NCBI GenBank assembly: GCA_013180625.2
Contig: SNVD02003527.1
Span: 1 to 64,000, forward strand
Reading direction: 5' to 3'
From: Boswellia sacra
Lineage: Eukaryota > Streptophyta > Magnoliopsida > Sapindales > Burseraceae
Length of the DNA: 64,000 nt
Made by a program: the position numbers and the translations under genes
Notes under the pieces: model-generated
The model's input: the letters and a program-made list of their open reading frames with translations, nothing else
Told to the model about the DNA's origin: nothing
Databases searched by the model: none
Shown here: in pieces, positions 34,054-46,860 of the stretch
Position numbering within the stretch: position 1 is the first letter of the stretch
How the letters are laid out: the number at the start of each line of letters is the position of its first letter

Positions 34054-34290
34054 TCTCTGCACTGGACTTTGACTCCCAGGTTAGTTAGTAGTTTGTATAA
34101 TTATGATTTTGAAAATCTTGATATTTTCCCACTAAAGGGGTTTGATTAATTTGTTTCCTGCTCTTTTGTTTTGTCGAATTGTTCATTTTTGTCTGGCTCC
34201 CATGCTAGGATCTAGGTCTTGGAATGAAATAAAAGATGGTGCTCTTTATGAATCCATCATATTACATGTGAAAGTTTCAGAATGGGTATA
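34054..34290 (+). other. Possible captured exon fragments
   Basis: Two short stretches have splice-like borders. About 34046-34079 is preceded by ttctcag and followed by gttagt and reads RPGISALDFDSQ. About 34209-34285 is preceded by tgctag and followed by gtatat and reads SRSWNEIKDGALYESIIL. I do not recognise the parent gene with confidence. Confidence 0.3.
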
Positions 34291-34929
34291 TTATTATTTC
34301 AATTTTAATATGTTCATGTTTAACTTTTTGGAAATATTATTTTCAATCCATGTGATATGATGAGGTTAAACTGCTATTACCATCAGAATAGTTGTTTCTT
34401 GTCTATTTTACCTTTCGCGGATTCCCCTTCTTTCTTGATCTTAGACTCTTTTTGGATAAAGCATATGCAAATGACACTTAGACAGTCTTTTCATGTGTGC
34501 AGTTTGACTTGTAATATTATACTGTACTTTATGCAGGATTTGTTAGTGTTTGCTTGAGAAAATATCTATGAAATTACCTCAAAAAAATGAGAGTAGAAGA
34601 TGAAATGATTGGAAGATTATGGAAGAGTTATTTCAAGTGTTTCGGCTCCAAAATATGTGATCCCCAGGATTTAATTGTATAGTGTTTTTCATTTAGTTAT
34701 TTTAAATTATTTAGGATTATTCTTTGTAAACAAGTACTTGTATTTTGAAAATTTTGTAATAATATTTTTGTTAATATGAATGAGTATTTTGATGTTATAT
34801 TTAATATTGAATTTTTGTTAGTATATTTGTATAGTAGCTGGAAAATTATAAATGCTATAGGTACTACAAATTAAAAAATATAAATATAAATATTTCTAAA
34901 AAATCAGTAAATGGGTTAAGATTTTCGGT

Positions 34930-35175
34930 AACATGCATTGCACGTTGCCTTTTCATGTATAGCAACGTGCATTGCGCCTTGGTAAAAATTTAAAAATGCA
35001 TGACTTTTAGCAACGTGCATTGCACGTTGCGAAATCATTTATTGCAACAGGTAAAAAGACCTTTCACAACGTGCATTGCACGTTGCCGTAGGTTAGGAAC
35101 TTTTAGCAACACTTAGAACAACAACACGCGTCTGCACGTTGCGAAAACCCTTTCGCAACGTGCAATGCACGTTGC
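34930..35175. repeat. CACTA right subterminal motif array
   Basis: At least six copies of gcaacgtgcattgcacgttg or variants, inverted relative to the left array. Individual copies are near-perfect 21-bp palindromes. Confidence 0.85.
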
Positions 35176-35198
35176 CGTAGATCTTTTTTCTACTAGTG

Positions 35199-35505
35199 TC
35201 ACTTGTAATTTAACCTTATGACACATGCATGCTTAAATTCTATAAATATTTACGATGTCTTTGAATTTTTTGGGCATTAAAGTCCATTGCCTGAGCCATT
35301 TGCTCTTTCAACTTATAAGAAAAAGCCTTACTCCCATCTTAGTGAAATTATAATCAACTAAGTCATCTGATTCTATAATAAATCAAATCATAATTCAATT
35401 CATCAATTAATAATAATATATGTCTAATCCATTAATAAGTTCAAAAAACAAAAAGCAAATTTTGATTTTAAAATAAAATAATAATTTAAGCCCAAATTAT
35501 TCAAG
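35199..35505 (-). other. UGT unit B 5' flank remnant
   Basis: Bases 35367-35505 (attcaattcatcaattaata, aatttaagcccaaattatt) match 54530-54662, just upstream of UGT C. This places the lost 5' half of UGT B between 30978 and 35367. Bases 35199-35366 are unrecognised. Confidence 0.6.
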
Positions 35506-35753
35506 ATATTCATGACATTTATACATCTATTTAGGACTTTTATACTCATTTACAACATTTATATGGTCGCTTACGATTTTTATATTGAAATTTTGGTTAT
35601 CTCTCTCTTAAGATGAAAAGTGACCTAGTTTACGACTTTTATATGCTTAATAATGACTTTTATAAGTCTATTTACAACTTTTACATATCGTTGTCAACTT
35701 TTTACAAAAAATTGCAAATGATCATTTATCAAACTAAGCCATTTATGACATTT
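35506..35753. repeat. About 300-bp degenerate tandem array, left part
   Basis: Words such as gacatttatacatctattta, gacttttataagtctattta and ggttatctctc recur. The array continues at 45488 after the CACTA insertion. Confidence 0.65.
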
Positions 35754-38020
35754 CACTACAAGAAAACAAGTTTTTTGTGTTGGTCAAAATTGACATGTAT
35801 GTACATATGTGTCAGTTTTAGTGCGAAATAAAGTGACCTGACATGTATTCCTATACGTGTCGCTTGGTCAAACTGACATGTATGTTAATGTGGGTCCATA
35901 GCCGACACGTATTAAGCAGACTAAATAAAAGATATGTGTCAGTTTTCATTAATTTATGTCATCAACTAAATGACACATATGACAGTGTCGGCCGCTAACC
36001 GACATGCATTTCAAATAAATAAAAATATATATATACAATATGTGTCAGTTTTTTATTATTTGTAAAAAATCGACACATATTATATATAAGTATTTTTGGA
36101 AATCTGATTTTTCATATAATATATACATGCAATCACAAAAACACCCAGATGCAGTAACAATATTATTACACAACAATTATACAAAAGTAAGACTCATACT
36201 AATAGACAACAAATATGGAAAAGTAAGTCTCACACTAAAACACAACACATTAAATATACAAATTAAAACTTAGTTTAGCTAGCTTAGTAATAACACAATT
36301 TCAAAAGAAAGAAAGCATAGTGCAACAAATACACGCTAATGCAACAACTCAGCAATATATCTTCACAAAAATAAGCAATAAACATAAACCTCAGCAAGCA
36401 CAAATAACACAATATTAAGTGAGCACAAATAACTTCGCAAAAACCCAATGGGAGACCAAAGTGATTCTCATTTAGTCATATCCTCAATCAAAAATATTTA
36501 TATATCTGATAAAAAATTAAACTAGAAGCTAACAAAGCTACTTCAATACAAACGCATTTGATGTACTTCAAAATTAATTATAATATAACACAACAAAGTT
36601 AACTAGCAAATAGAAACATAAAAACTAGCATAAAAAAAAAAACTCCAAATGCTAGAAAAGTTAAATGCTAGCTACTGAAACCATTAGCATTTTCTCTCTA
36701 TCAGCAAAAGATACAAACTCACTTCTGTACGAAAATAGACAAGTATATGTTTTTGAAATGATGAAGAAAAACTTGTGTATGTCAGTATATTTATTTTGCT
36801 TTAGGGAATAAAAAATGCTAGCGTGATCAATCGCTGCAAGAAGAAGATAACTCCAAGGGTAATATGCGACTCCTATTCCAAATAATCATAATTAGTCATA
36901 AACCCAAAAGGATAAAGATAACATGGATAGAACAAACTAAAACCAATACTCAAAGCTATGTTTTTTCATTTTCATTTCATCAAACACCTTAAGTGTATAA
37001 ACACAAAACCAAATAAAAACACAACACAATTTTGGAAAATCAAGGGATAACAAAAGCTATAATTGAAAAGCAACACAAAAGCACATCTCATGTGTATCAT
37101 ACTAGCCATAATCCATAATGTACATTTATTTATATATATCTAAGGACCTTCAAACTACAAAATTTAGTGAATATAGCATATATATACAGAAGCAATGATT
37201 ACCTACAAAGGCTAAAAGAAAACTCTAATAACTCTTAACTTAAGTAGAGGTTTGAGACAAAATCTCTAAAAAAACAAGGGTCAACCATTAATTATTATGT
37301 ATAAAAAAAAAATTAAGAAACACAAACATACTTGTAAAGAATACCCAAATAAGTCTAGGTGCCAAATTCTAGATAAATTGTTGAATAATATAGCACAAAA
37401 AGAGAAATATTACGACATTGCCTAAATATCTACTATGAATTAGTTGAAATTCACTTAAAAAAGAAAATAAATAAATAAATGTACATTATGGATTAATACA
37501 AAGAAATAAATAAGAAAGAGTGAGTATAATTGCATTGATATAATAATAAAAAATGAATAAAAAGAATGACTTTTCCCGCAAAGATATCTTGAAATTTATG
37601 ATTGACTTACAACCATTAATAAATGTATAAAATTATGATTGGTTGTAAGTTTCCATATGTCCATGATAATATCTTGAAGCAAGTCAGAAATTGTGGGCAA
37701 GTGACCAAGCTTATACGGTGAAGGAAATTGACTTACAAGTAAATGCACAAGACAAGTGTAACTAAAGACATTTATTGCCTTTGTCTTGTACTCTTTTGTG
37801 AAAGCCTTTAAGATTTCTTTAAAACAGAACAAATATCAAGGCAAGTGAAGCCAAGTGATAATAAAAAAAATGAAATGATGGAAGAGAATGCATTGCATGA
37901 GACAAGGTTAAAAAAAAAATTATTTAATGCTTCGTCAATCACAACTAGAGCAAATATAAAGCCTACAGGCTTACTTTCTATAATGCATTCTGTTAATTAT
38001 TTTTTTATTTCATTCAAGTA

Positions 38021-38475
38021 TGTTAGGAGATTAAACACTCCCACCGCAGCTCAAATAAAAGACAAGAAACAAATTGTTATATTAGAAATAACAATTTGGG
38101 TGGCACTGCCTTCCACAATAAATAAAATAGACAACTTGGGCGGCTCAGCCTTACCACAGTAAATAAATTAAAGGCAATAAAGAAAATAAAGGCACAAATA
38201 TTTAACGTGGTAAAACCTTCAATTTGAGGGAAACCTCCACAGGACAAGACCGAAAATATTTCACTATAAAGGAAAAATATTACAATCTCTCTCACAATTA
38301 GAATGGAGGAGATTACAAGGGAGAAAGAAGAGAAAAGCTTAATACATAAGCTTGGTACACTTGTAAGAGGGGGAGGAGGCTTTATTATGTAGCCAAGCCT
38401 CCCCACCTCTATTTTATTTCCCACCAATGTGGGATTGTGTGAAAGGCAAAATGCCTTCACACCTTACACTTCACA
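38021..38475 (-). repeat. copia 3' LTR
   Basis: On the minus strand it starts TGTGAAGTGTAAGG after the polypurine tract and ends CTCCTAACA. Confidence 0.9.
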
Positions 38476-38527
38476 TTCTCCCACTTGAAGGCATTTTTCC
38501 TTTCAGTCTTGTCTCTATACATGTTGC

Positions 38528-41500
38528 TCACGTCTCTAATAGGCCATAAGACGTTCCACACCAGATGAACTTGTTAGCATTGATTGGTTTGGTCAATGCA
38601 TCTGCTATGTTGTCCTTCGTGTGGATTTTCTGTATATCCACTATTCCATCTTCCACTACTTCTCGTACATAATGATATTGAACTCTTATGTGCTTCGTTC
38701 TTGAATGAAAGGCTGGATTCCTTGCGATATGCAAGGCACTCTGACTGTCATAAAATAAAGAAATCTTCTCTTGTTTGTGCCCGAGTTCCTCCAATAACCT
38801 TTTGATCCAAATAGCTTCCTTGCAAGCTTGTGTAGCTGCCATATACTCTGCTTCTGTTGTAGATAAAGCCACAACAGTTTGAAGTTTGGATACCCAGCTC
38901 ACAGCACCTCCTGCAAGTGTAAACACATAGCCTGTAGTGGACTTCCTTTTGTCAATCTCTCCTGCAAAATCTGAATCAACATAGCCCTTGACAATGAACT
39001 CTGATCCTCCATAGCATAGTCCAGCATCAGAGGTCCCTTTGATGTATCTAAGGATCCTCTTAACAGAATTCCAATGCTCTCTCCCCGGATTAGCCATAAA
39101 TCTACTGACCGCTTTCATTGCTTGTGTATTGTCTGGTCTTGTACAAATCATAGCATACATTAGGCTCCCTACTGCTGATGCATATGGTACTCGAGACATT
39201 TCCATCCTCTCCGCTTCATTGCTAGGACTCATACTTGAGGATAATTTATGATTAACAGGAAATGGGTTAGAAATTGGCTTACAATCTTGCATGTTGAAGC
39301 GGCGCAAGATTTTCTTCAAGTAGTTCTTTTGAGATAGCCAAATCTTCCTGTTTTTTCTGTCTCGGTGAATTTGCATCCCTAGAATCTTGTTTGTCGGTCC
39401 TAAATCCTTCATTTCAAATCCCCTAGCCAATTGTGCCTTTAATTCTTGGACCTAATCTTTGTTAGTGCCTGTACCAACATATCGTCCACGTACAATAGCA
39501 AAATGACAAAGTCTTCCTCAAACCTCTTGTAATACGTACAATGATCTGAACTGAGTCTATTGTACCCAAGGCTGATGATGAATGAATCAAATCTCTTGTA
39601 CCAACACCTTGGTGCCTGTTTTAAGCCGTATAGAGATTTGGTCAACCTGCAAACCAAGTTCTCTTTTCCTTCTTTAACAAAACCTTCCGGTTGGAGCATA
39701 TAAATTTCTTCTTCAAGTTCTCCATGAAGAAATGCAGTTTTTACATCTAACTGCTCTCAGTGTAAGTCAAAAGTAGCACACATAGCCAAGACTGCTCGAA
39801 TTGTTGTAAGTCTTACCACAGGAGAGAATATCTCATTGAAATCAACTCCTTCTTTTTGAGCATATCCTTTGACCACCAGTCTAGCACGATACCGCTCCAC
39901 TTGATCATTCCCATCACGTTTGATCTTGTAGACCCATTTGTTTCCGATGGCTTTTCTTCCATGCGGTAGTGGCACAAGATCCCATGTCTTGTTTTTGTCT
40001 AAAGCTTCCATCTCTTCATGCATTGCTGTCATCCATAGAGATGCGTCAGAACTTTTTATAGCCTCCTGAAAGGTGGAAGGCTCCCCATCTTCTGTTTGGA
40101 GACAGTATGCAACATTGATCGCCATCACATATTCTGAGTGCCAAGAAGGTTCCCTTCTTTCTCGAGTTGATCGACGGACTTCAGGTGCTTCAGACTAGAC
40201 GGGTTCTTGATCATCGTGTTCTGGTATTCCTTCAGAAGAAACTGTTTCTTCTTGTATTGATACAGTCTCAACATTTTTCTTCGTGCTATCACTTTCTTCA
40301 CATTTAAACATGTCTTCTAGAAAGACAACATCCCTACTGATGATAATCTTATAGGCAGTAGGATCCCATAGGCGATACCCCTTTACTCCATCAGCATATT
40401 CCAAGAAGATACATTTCCTGGATTTTGGATCCAGCTTCGTACTTTCTTGGTCATGATACATCACATAAGCAGGACATCCAAAAATATGAAGGGAGGAATA
40501 ATCAGTTGGCTTACCAGTCCACATCTTAATAGGTGTCTTCATCTCAATTGCTGTTGATAGAGACCTATTTATCAAGTAACAGGCTGTAGTGGCTGCTTCT
40601 GCCCAAAATGTCTTGGGTAGACCCGCAGTCTTTAGTAATGCTTTCATTCTTTCTGCGAGAGTTCTATTCGTCCGCTCTGCCACTCCATTTTGTTATGGTG
40701 TGTAAGCAACTATCTTCTGCCGTTTCACACCTTCTTTACTGCAAAATATGTCAAATTCCTTGTTGTAGAGTTCTCTCCCATTATCTGTCCTCAAACACTT
40801 GATCCTTTTTTCGGATTCAAGTTCCACCTGTGCTTTGAAGGTTTTAAATACAGGAAATACATCTGACTTTTTCTTGATGACATATACCCAACATCTCCTA
40901 GAATAATCATCCACAAACAATAAAAAGTAGTTTGCTCCTCCTAGGGACGTAACCGGTGATTCCCAAACATCAGAATGAATCAAGTATAGAATGTTTTTAC
41001 TCCTAGCAATAGATCTGCTAAAACTCAGTCTACTCTGCTTGCTAATAACACAATGCTCACATAATGGTAAACTTACAGTTTTGATTCCAGGAAGTAGTTT
41101 TCGATCAGAGAGAATCTTCAAACCCTTTTCGGACATATGGCCAAGTCTTCGATGCCATATCATAGACAATTCTTCTCTAAAACTAGCAACCGCTGTTTCT
41201 GCCTCCTGAACCGTTTCTCCATGGAGCATGTATAGGTTAGCAGCAATCTTTTCTGCCTTCATCACCACAAGTGCGCCTCTGACAACCTTCATGATTCCAT
41301 TTTTCGTATGGAACTCACATCCGAGGTCATCCAACTGTCCCATCGATAGCAAATTTTTCTTCAAGCCAATCACATGTCGTACATCTTGGATAGTACGAAT
41401 CGTACCATCAAACATTTTTACTTTGATGGTTCCAATACCAGCAATTTTTAAGGCATGATCATCACCCATATACACAGACCCTTTTGAGATAGGTTTATAT

Positions 41501-42447
41501 TGATAGAACCAATCTTTTCTAGAAGTCATATGCCATGTTGCTGCTGAATCAATTAACCATATATCAGCAAACCTTTTTCTGCCTTCCACAGCTGTTGTTG
41601 CCTCGTTGCACAAGATTTCGCCATTCCCTGAAGTACTTACTATACAACCCTGAGATCCTGACGACTCAGATTCTTTTCCTTTGCTGTTTCCCTCTCCATT
41701 CTTCTTAAGATGCCAACACTCGTTTTTCACGTGCCCTTGCTTTCCACAATGGTAGCATCTAATAAACTTCATTCCTTTAGACTTTCTCTGATTCTGATTA
41801 TGACTCCCACTGGAACCACGTTCCCTTGATCTCCCTCTGTTGGCGGATAAAGCTTCTGCATGTTGAGAAGTCATTATTCTGTCTTCCTTGTTTTTATGTC
41901 TGCTTTCTTCTTCTAAGACAGCAGCTGTAACATCATTAAAGACTAGAGATGACTTCATTGAACCATTTGCCAAGTTGAGGATGAGATTGTCATATGAATC
42001 AGGTAAACTATGAAGTAGAAGCTCAGCACGTTCCTTCTCTTCTATATTATGCTCCATGGTTGAAAGCTGAGAGAATAACGTCTTCAAAGTGTTGATATGT
42101 TCAGTCACCGGAGTGGTTTCTGACATACGAAGAGTGTACAGCTTCCTTTTCAAGAAAATTTTGTTGTGTAGAGATTTGGCTTCATACAAGCTTGTCAAAG
42201 TATCCCAAATCTCCTTTGCAGTGTTTAATTCTTGAATACTTGACAGCACTTCATCTGCAACTGCTAGATGTAGACTTGCCATCGCATCACCATCTATCTT
42301 CTCCCATTTCTTTTCATCTTGCATATTTTTTGGTCTTCCATCAATTGCTTCAAGGCAATTTTCTTTTCTCAAGATAGCCTTTATTTTAATTTTTCATAGC
42401 ATAAAGTTGTTTCCATCGAACTTCTCTATCTTGAATTTGGCTGCCAT
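38528..42447 (-). pseudogene. Ty1/copia gag-pol polyprotein, several stops and one frameshift
   Basis: In order on the minus strand: gag from the ATG at 42447 (KIEKFDGNNF; stop at codon 18, 42394-42396, where Trp is expected), zinc knuckle CYHCGKQGHVKNEC, protease LIDSAATWH, GAG-pre-integrase LGHMSEKGLKIL...CEHC, integrase core (HSDVWESP, FVDDYSRRCWVY, RTDNGRE), RT (KWVYKIKR, YGLKQAPRCWYKRF, LLYVDDM) and RNase H (ALSTTEAEYMAA, DSQSALHIA) ending at 38528. Other stops are at about 40690 (QQNG becomes TAA), 40193, 39766 and about 39450, the last next to a frameshift at LLYVDDM. The coding sequence is otherwise well conserved. No active protein can be made. Confidence 0.95.
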
Positions 42448-42757
42448 TTATCTTACAGTGAACAGTACCGTATATGTGAACATTACCCTTGAATAGTATC
42501 ATATACGTGAACAGTAACAGTATCCGTATACGTATACCACTGCTAAACAGTAACCAAGAATAGTAGTAAGTGCCGGTACGATTTAATATACACCAAGAAA
42601 GCTTCCAGGAAACACTGGAGGGGTCACAAGCGGTCCCACTTAAAATCCAGTCTCCTTAGACTCTTATCGTCTTTTTGACAAAGTTTTCCTAGACATGTAT
42701 ATAATCATATAAGTAACCACTCACTGTCCTAACCCTTGGCTCTGCCTTCGCAACCTT

Positions 42758-42769
42758 GCTCTGATACCA
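42758..42769 (-). other. copia primer binding site
   Basis: gctctgatacca, the complement of TGGTATCAGAGC, one base from the 5' LTR end. It matches the initiator-Met tRNA 3' end. Confidence 0.9.
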
Positions 42770-42770
42770 C

Positions 42771-43224
42771 TGTTAGGAGATTAAACACTCCCACCGCAGC
42801 TCAAATAAAAGATAAGAAACAAATTGTTATATTAGAAATAACAATTTGGGTGGCATTGCCTTCCACAATAAATAAAATAGACAACTTGGGCGGCTCAGCC
42901 TTACCACAGTAAATAAATTAAAGGCAATAAAGAAAATAAAGACACAAATATTTAACGTGGTAAAACCCTCAATTTGAGGGAAACCTCCACGGGACAAGAC
43001 CAAAAATATTTCACTATGAAGAAAAATGTTACAATCTCTCTCACAATTAGAATGGAGGAGATTACAAGAGAGGAAGAAGAGAAAAGCTTAGTACATAAGC
43101 TTGGTACACTTGTAAGAGGGGGAGGAGGCTTTATTATATAGCCAAGCCTCCCCACCTCTATTTTATTTCCCACCAATGTGGGATTGTGTGAAAGGCAAAA
43201 TGCCTTCACACCTTACACTTCACA
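42771..43224 (-). repeat. copia 5' LTR
   Basis: Pairs with 38021-38475, and differences are mostly transitions. It carries the promoter of the minus-strand element. Confidence 0.9.
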
Positions 43225-45487
43225 AAGTAAAAGGAAAATCACTTTTTATTTCAATAATGCACTTTAAACTTATTGTATTCTCCTCTTCGATCCATGGTCT
43301 TGGAGCCAAGGTTTGCTTGCTTTTAATATTTTCTTTTTGAAATTTTTATGATTATAATCCGCATAACAACCTAAAAGAAAAGGAGTATAAACATCTCAAA
43401 TACGATAAAACATATTCATTTAACTGGCTCATCATAAATTAATCAAACTAAAATAATAATAAATATTCCATATCATAGTAATAAGAAAATAACGGTGCCC
43501 GCCCTCTCTGTTCTATTCTATCAAATACTTTTCTCTAATTATGGCTTGTATCAAACCAATATATATACAGTGAGATAAAGAGCATAAAACAAATATTTAA
43601 AAGAAGCTATTGAGGAATCTGAATTAACACAAACCAGAAGACGAGATTATATGTGAATTTACGTAAACAATGACTACTTGTGAGGTGAATTAAACTAGAG
43701 AAGCAAGTAGTGCTTAGTCATATAGATACTTAAAAACCAAGACTCCTTCTCAAATAGATACTTAAAAATCAAAACAGCAAAACCAATATTTTGTATTTAC
43801 GAAGAGGAAGCCTCACAAATCAACAAGGTTAGTTTTTATTTTAGGTAGCCAAGCTCTATATATACTATATATCACCCATTCAAGCTCTACTCCCCAAACA
43901 AAATAGCTAATTAAGCCTTTTGTGTTTACTTTCAATTTAACTTGAAAACTAAGAAGAAAAATAGCAAGATATATACATTAATAAATCCTCATATACATAT
44001 AAAGAACTCTATTTGCCACATAAAAAAAGGAAAGATATGATAAACTTCCAATGATATGGCTCTTTCATAAAATGGGTTTCTTTTTTCAAAAATTTCAAAA
44101 ACAATGATCAAATTACATACTTTGATAGAAATATTTAATATTGCTTTGTAAAAGATAAAATCACCATTACCAAAACCAAAATCAATTCATTAAATGAATT
44201 CAAAATTCATCATTATATCAAAAACCAACCAGATATTCAAAAACCCTCTTTCATAAATCTTCTTGAACCCATAAAGGCCTTAGACCTACATATTTAGAGC
44301 AAAAAATCATTAAATAACCATAATTTCAGCACAAACCTGAAATTATGAACAATCAAGTTCTCTGAAAACTAGAATGTGTCAAAAACTACTTCCACCAGAT
44401 CATTTAAACTCCACCATGTGTACCTTTGATCTTATTGAAATGGAGAAGAGAAAGAAATTAAACATGACAATAGCTTCTGAGTAATCAATTGTTTGAACAT
44501 GAGAACAAAAGGACAAGCAGATTGAACTTTCAAAAAATTTAAAGATACCTAGTTGAGAGAGAAGTTGCATTTTAAGCCCAACGGAAAAATCCCGTTCCTG
44601 GCTTCTCTTGCTTGTCTCAACTTTTCTATCTCACCCATTTTCCTCAAAACCTTTATGTACTAAAAATAACATCTCAATCTTATCCATTTTCCTTGAAACC
44701 TTTATATACTAAAAATAACAACAACAAATCATAAATAAGAAAGTTTTACTCCACTAAAGCAAGTTTAATAGAGTTTAATCAATTCAGGATTTTTTTTAAA
44801 AAAATTTGATGAACCAAACAAAAGTGAAAGTGACCTTGATAAGCATATTTGAGTATAGAAGAGACGTCGGCCCAGATGGTGTTGCCGTTGTTAGAAGGAA
44901 CGGGGCCCGTTCAAGATGTTGACAATTGATTGATATATGCTTGCTCTATATCTATCTCTGCCATCTTTTTACTTTCAAGTGTTTTTTGTCTTGTCTTCGG
45001 TTAGCTTTAACTAGAAATTGAAATAACCATGAACAATCAAAGCAGGGAAAAATTAAAATTAAGAGAATTTATAACAATGAAATCAAATCAGAGAAGAGAA
45101 AAGAAATTAAAAAAGAAAAGAAAACAAATAACCTCATTGTCATCGGCATCTCCTTTCTTGTAAAGACCTCAAAGATGCTGGTCACGACATCTCCTTGCTA
45201 AAGTTCAATACATGACAAGAGAGATCAAGTGAGCTAGGGTTAGAGAGAAAGAGTGAAAGATAAGGGTGAGTGAGGGAGATGAGAGGGATGGCTTGGTTAG
45301 CCAAAAATTGGAAAGAGGGCTAAGTTAAGTTAATTTATATGAGTGGCATTTTTGTAATTTAGAAAAAAAGGGAAAGTGACAAGTAAATGAAAGATTGGAT
45401 TTGACTTTACATACTTGACTCTTTTTTTTAAACCTAACATATAATTCATAAAGAGAAGTGACATGTAAGGCCAAAATTCTTGTAGTG

Positions 45488-46860
45488 TTTATACGTCAAT
45501 TTATAATTTTTTTAAGACATTTATGACATTTATACATCTATTTATAATTTTTTTAGGCATTTACAACTATTATACATCTATTTACTATTTTTATATGCTA
45601 ATTTGAAATATTTGTACATCCTTTTATGATTTTTATAAGTCTATTTACGACTTTGACAAACCTGTTTACGAATTTTATGCAAAATTAGAAATGACCATTT
45701 CTCAGCGTAGGCCATTTATGATAATTAATCATTCCGTTTATGACTTTCTTTTAGACATTGATGACATTTGTACATTTGTTTATGACTTGTATAAACAATT
45801 TGCGAGATTTATATGCTTGTTTAAGAGTTTTTGACCTTCATTTTTTATATTTATACACCTTTTTACAACTCTTATAGTGAAATGATGGTTATCTCACCCT
45901 TAACATGACAACACCTTGTTTGCGATGTTTATACAACCCTTTATGATTTTTATAAGTTTATTTACTACTTTTTAAACTTGTTTATGGATTTTATGGAAAA
46001 TTGGTAATGACCATTTCTCAGCATAAGCCCTTACGACATTTATACATTGCTTTACAACTTTTTTTGGGCATTCACGACATTTATTCATCCGTTTATGATT
46101 GTTATATAAAATTTGCGAGATTTATAGCCCATTTACAAGTTTTTAACGTTTATTCTTTTGCATTTGTACACTTGTCACGACTCTCATAGTGAAATTATGG
46201 TTATCTTTTCGTTGGAATGAAAAGTATCTTTCTTGCGACTTTTATAAGTTCATTTACAACTTTTATAATTCCGTTTATGAAATTTATACAAAATTTTAAA
46301 TGATCATTTCTTAGCATAAGCAATTTATAATAATTCTACGTAGGTTTACGACTTTCTTTTAGGCATTTATGACATTTGTACATCTGTTTATGACTTTTAT
46401 AAAAAATTTGCGAGATTTATATGCTTGTTTACAATTTTTCTACATTTATTCGTGCCATTTATATGCCTGTTTATAACTCTTATATGAACTCATGGTTATC
46501 TCTCCCTTCAGATGAAAGGCGTTTGCGACTTTTTGACGACCATTTACGACTTTGACAAACCCATAACGAATTTTATGCTAAATTACAAATGACCACTTTT
46601 TAGTATAGGCCGTTCATAATAATTATACGTCCATTTATAGCTTTCTTTTAGGCATTTATAATATTTATGCATCCATTTATGACTTGTATATGAAATAATA
46701 AATTTTGGACAACGCTCTTTCAGGTGAACAACATGCTTTTTATGAATTTTACATGTTCATTTATGATTTTATCAATCTTTTAACAACTTTTACTCACTTG
46801 TTTATGACTTGTACATGAAATTGCAAATAATAATAACATTAATAATTTTTTGCATATTTT
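45488..46860. repeat. About 300-bp degenerate tandem array, right part
   Basis: The phrase ggttatct followed by a ccctta/gatgaaa variant occurs at about 45887, 46198 and 46493 (spacings 311 and 295) and at 35594 left of the CACTA element. Between them cattttttatgactttta-type phrases repeat in fixed order. No coding frame is present. Confidence 0.7.

Larger units (their letters stand above)
31637..35198. mobile_element. CACTA transposon carrying a plastid ACP copy, 3.56 kb
   Basis: Ends are CACTAGTAGAAAAA at 31637 and the inverse TTTTTTCTACTAGTG finishing at 35198. The 3-bp target duplication is tca (31634-31636, 35199-35201). Subterminal regions hold arrays of a short palindromic motif, gcaacgtgcat/gcacgttgc, at 31670-31900 and 34930-35175, typical of CACTA transposase binding sites. 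There is no transposase, so it would need a helper. The cargo is an acyl carrier protein-like sequence at 32756-33174 and possible exon-like scraps near 34050-34290. Confidence 0.9.
38021..43224 (-). mobile_element. Complete Ty1/copia element, 5.2 kb, minus strand, coding dead
   Basis: LTRs at 38021-38475 and 42771-43224 (455 and 454 bp) differ at about a dozen positions. The 5-bp duplication is aagta (38016-38020, 43225-43229). The primer binding site is gctctgatacca at 42758-42769 (complement of the initiator-Met-tRNA match), and the polypurine tract lies at 38476-38490. The structure is complete and inserted into the CACTA element, making it the younger insertion. Confidence 0.95.
35754..45487. 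mobile_element. CACTA transposon, 9.7 kb including a nested copia element
   Basis: Ends are CACTACAAGAAAACAAG at 35754 and the inverse ATTCTTGTAGTG finishing at 45487. The 3-bp duplication is ttt (35751-35753, 45488-45490). A subterminal array of acatgta and gtgtcagttt words fills 35780-36060. Without the nested retroelement it is about 4.5 kb. I see no transposase in 36100-38020 or 43230-45400, only AT-rich sequence, so it is non-autonomous. Confidence 0.85.

Noticed and set aside
38584..42377. Plus-strand frames of 60-76 residues across the copia element
   Set aside because: Antisense shadows of the minus-strand gag-pol sequence.
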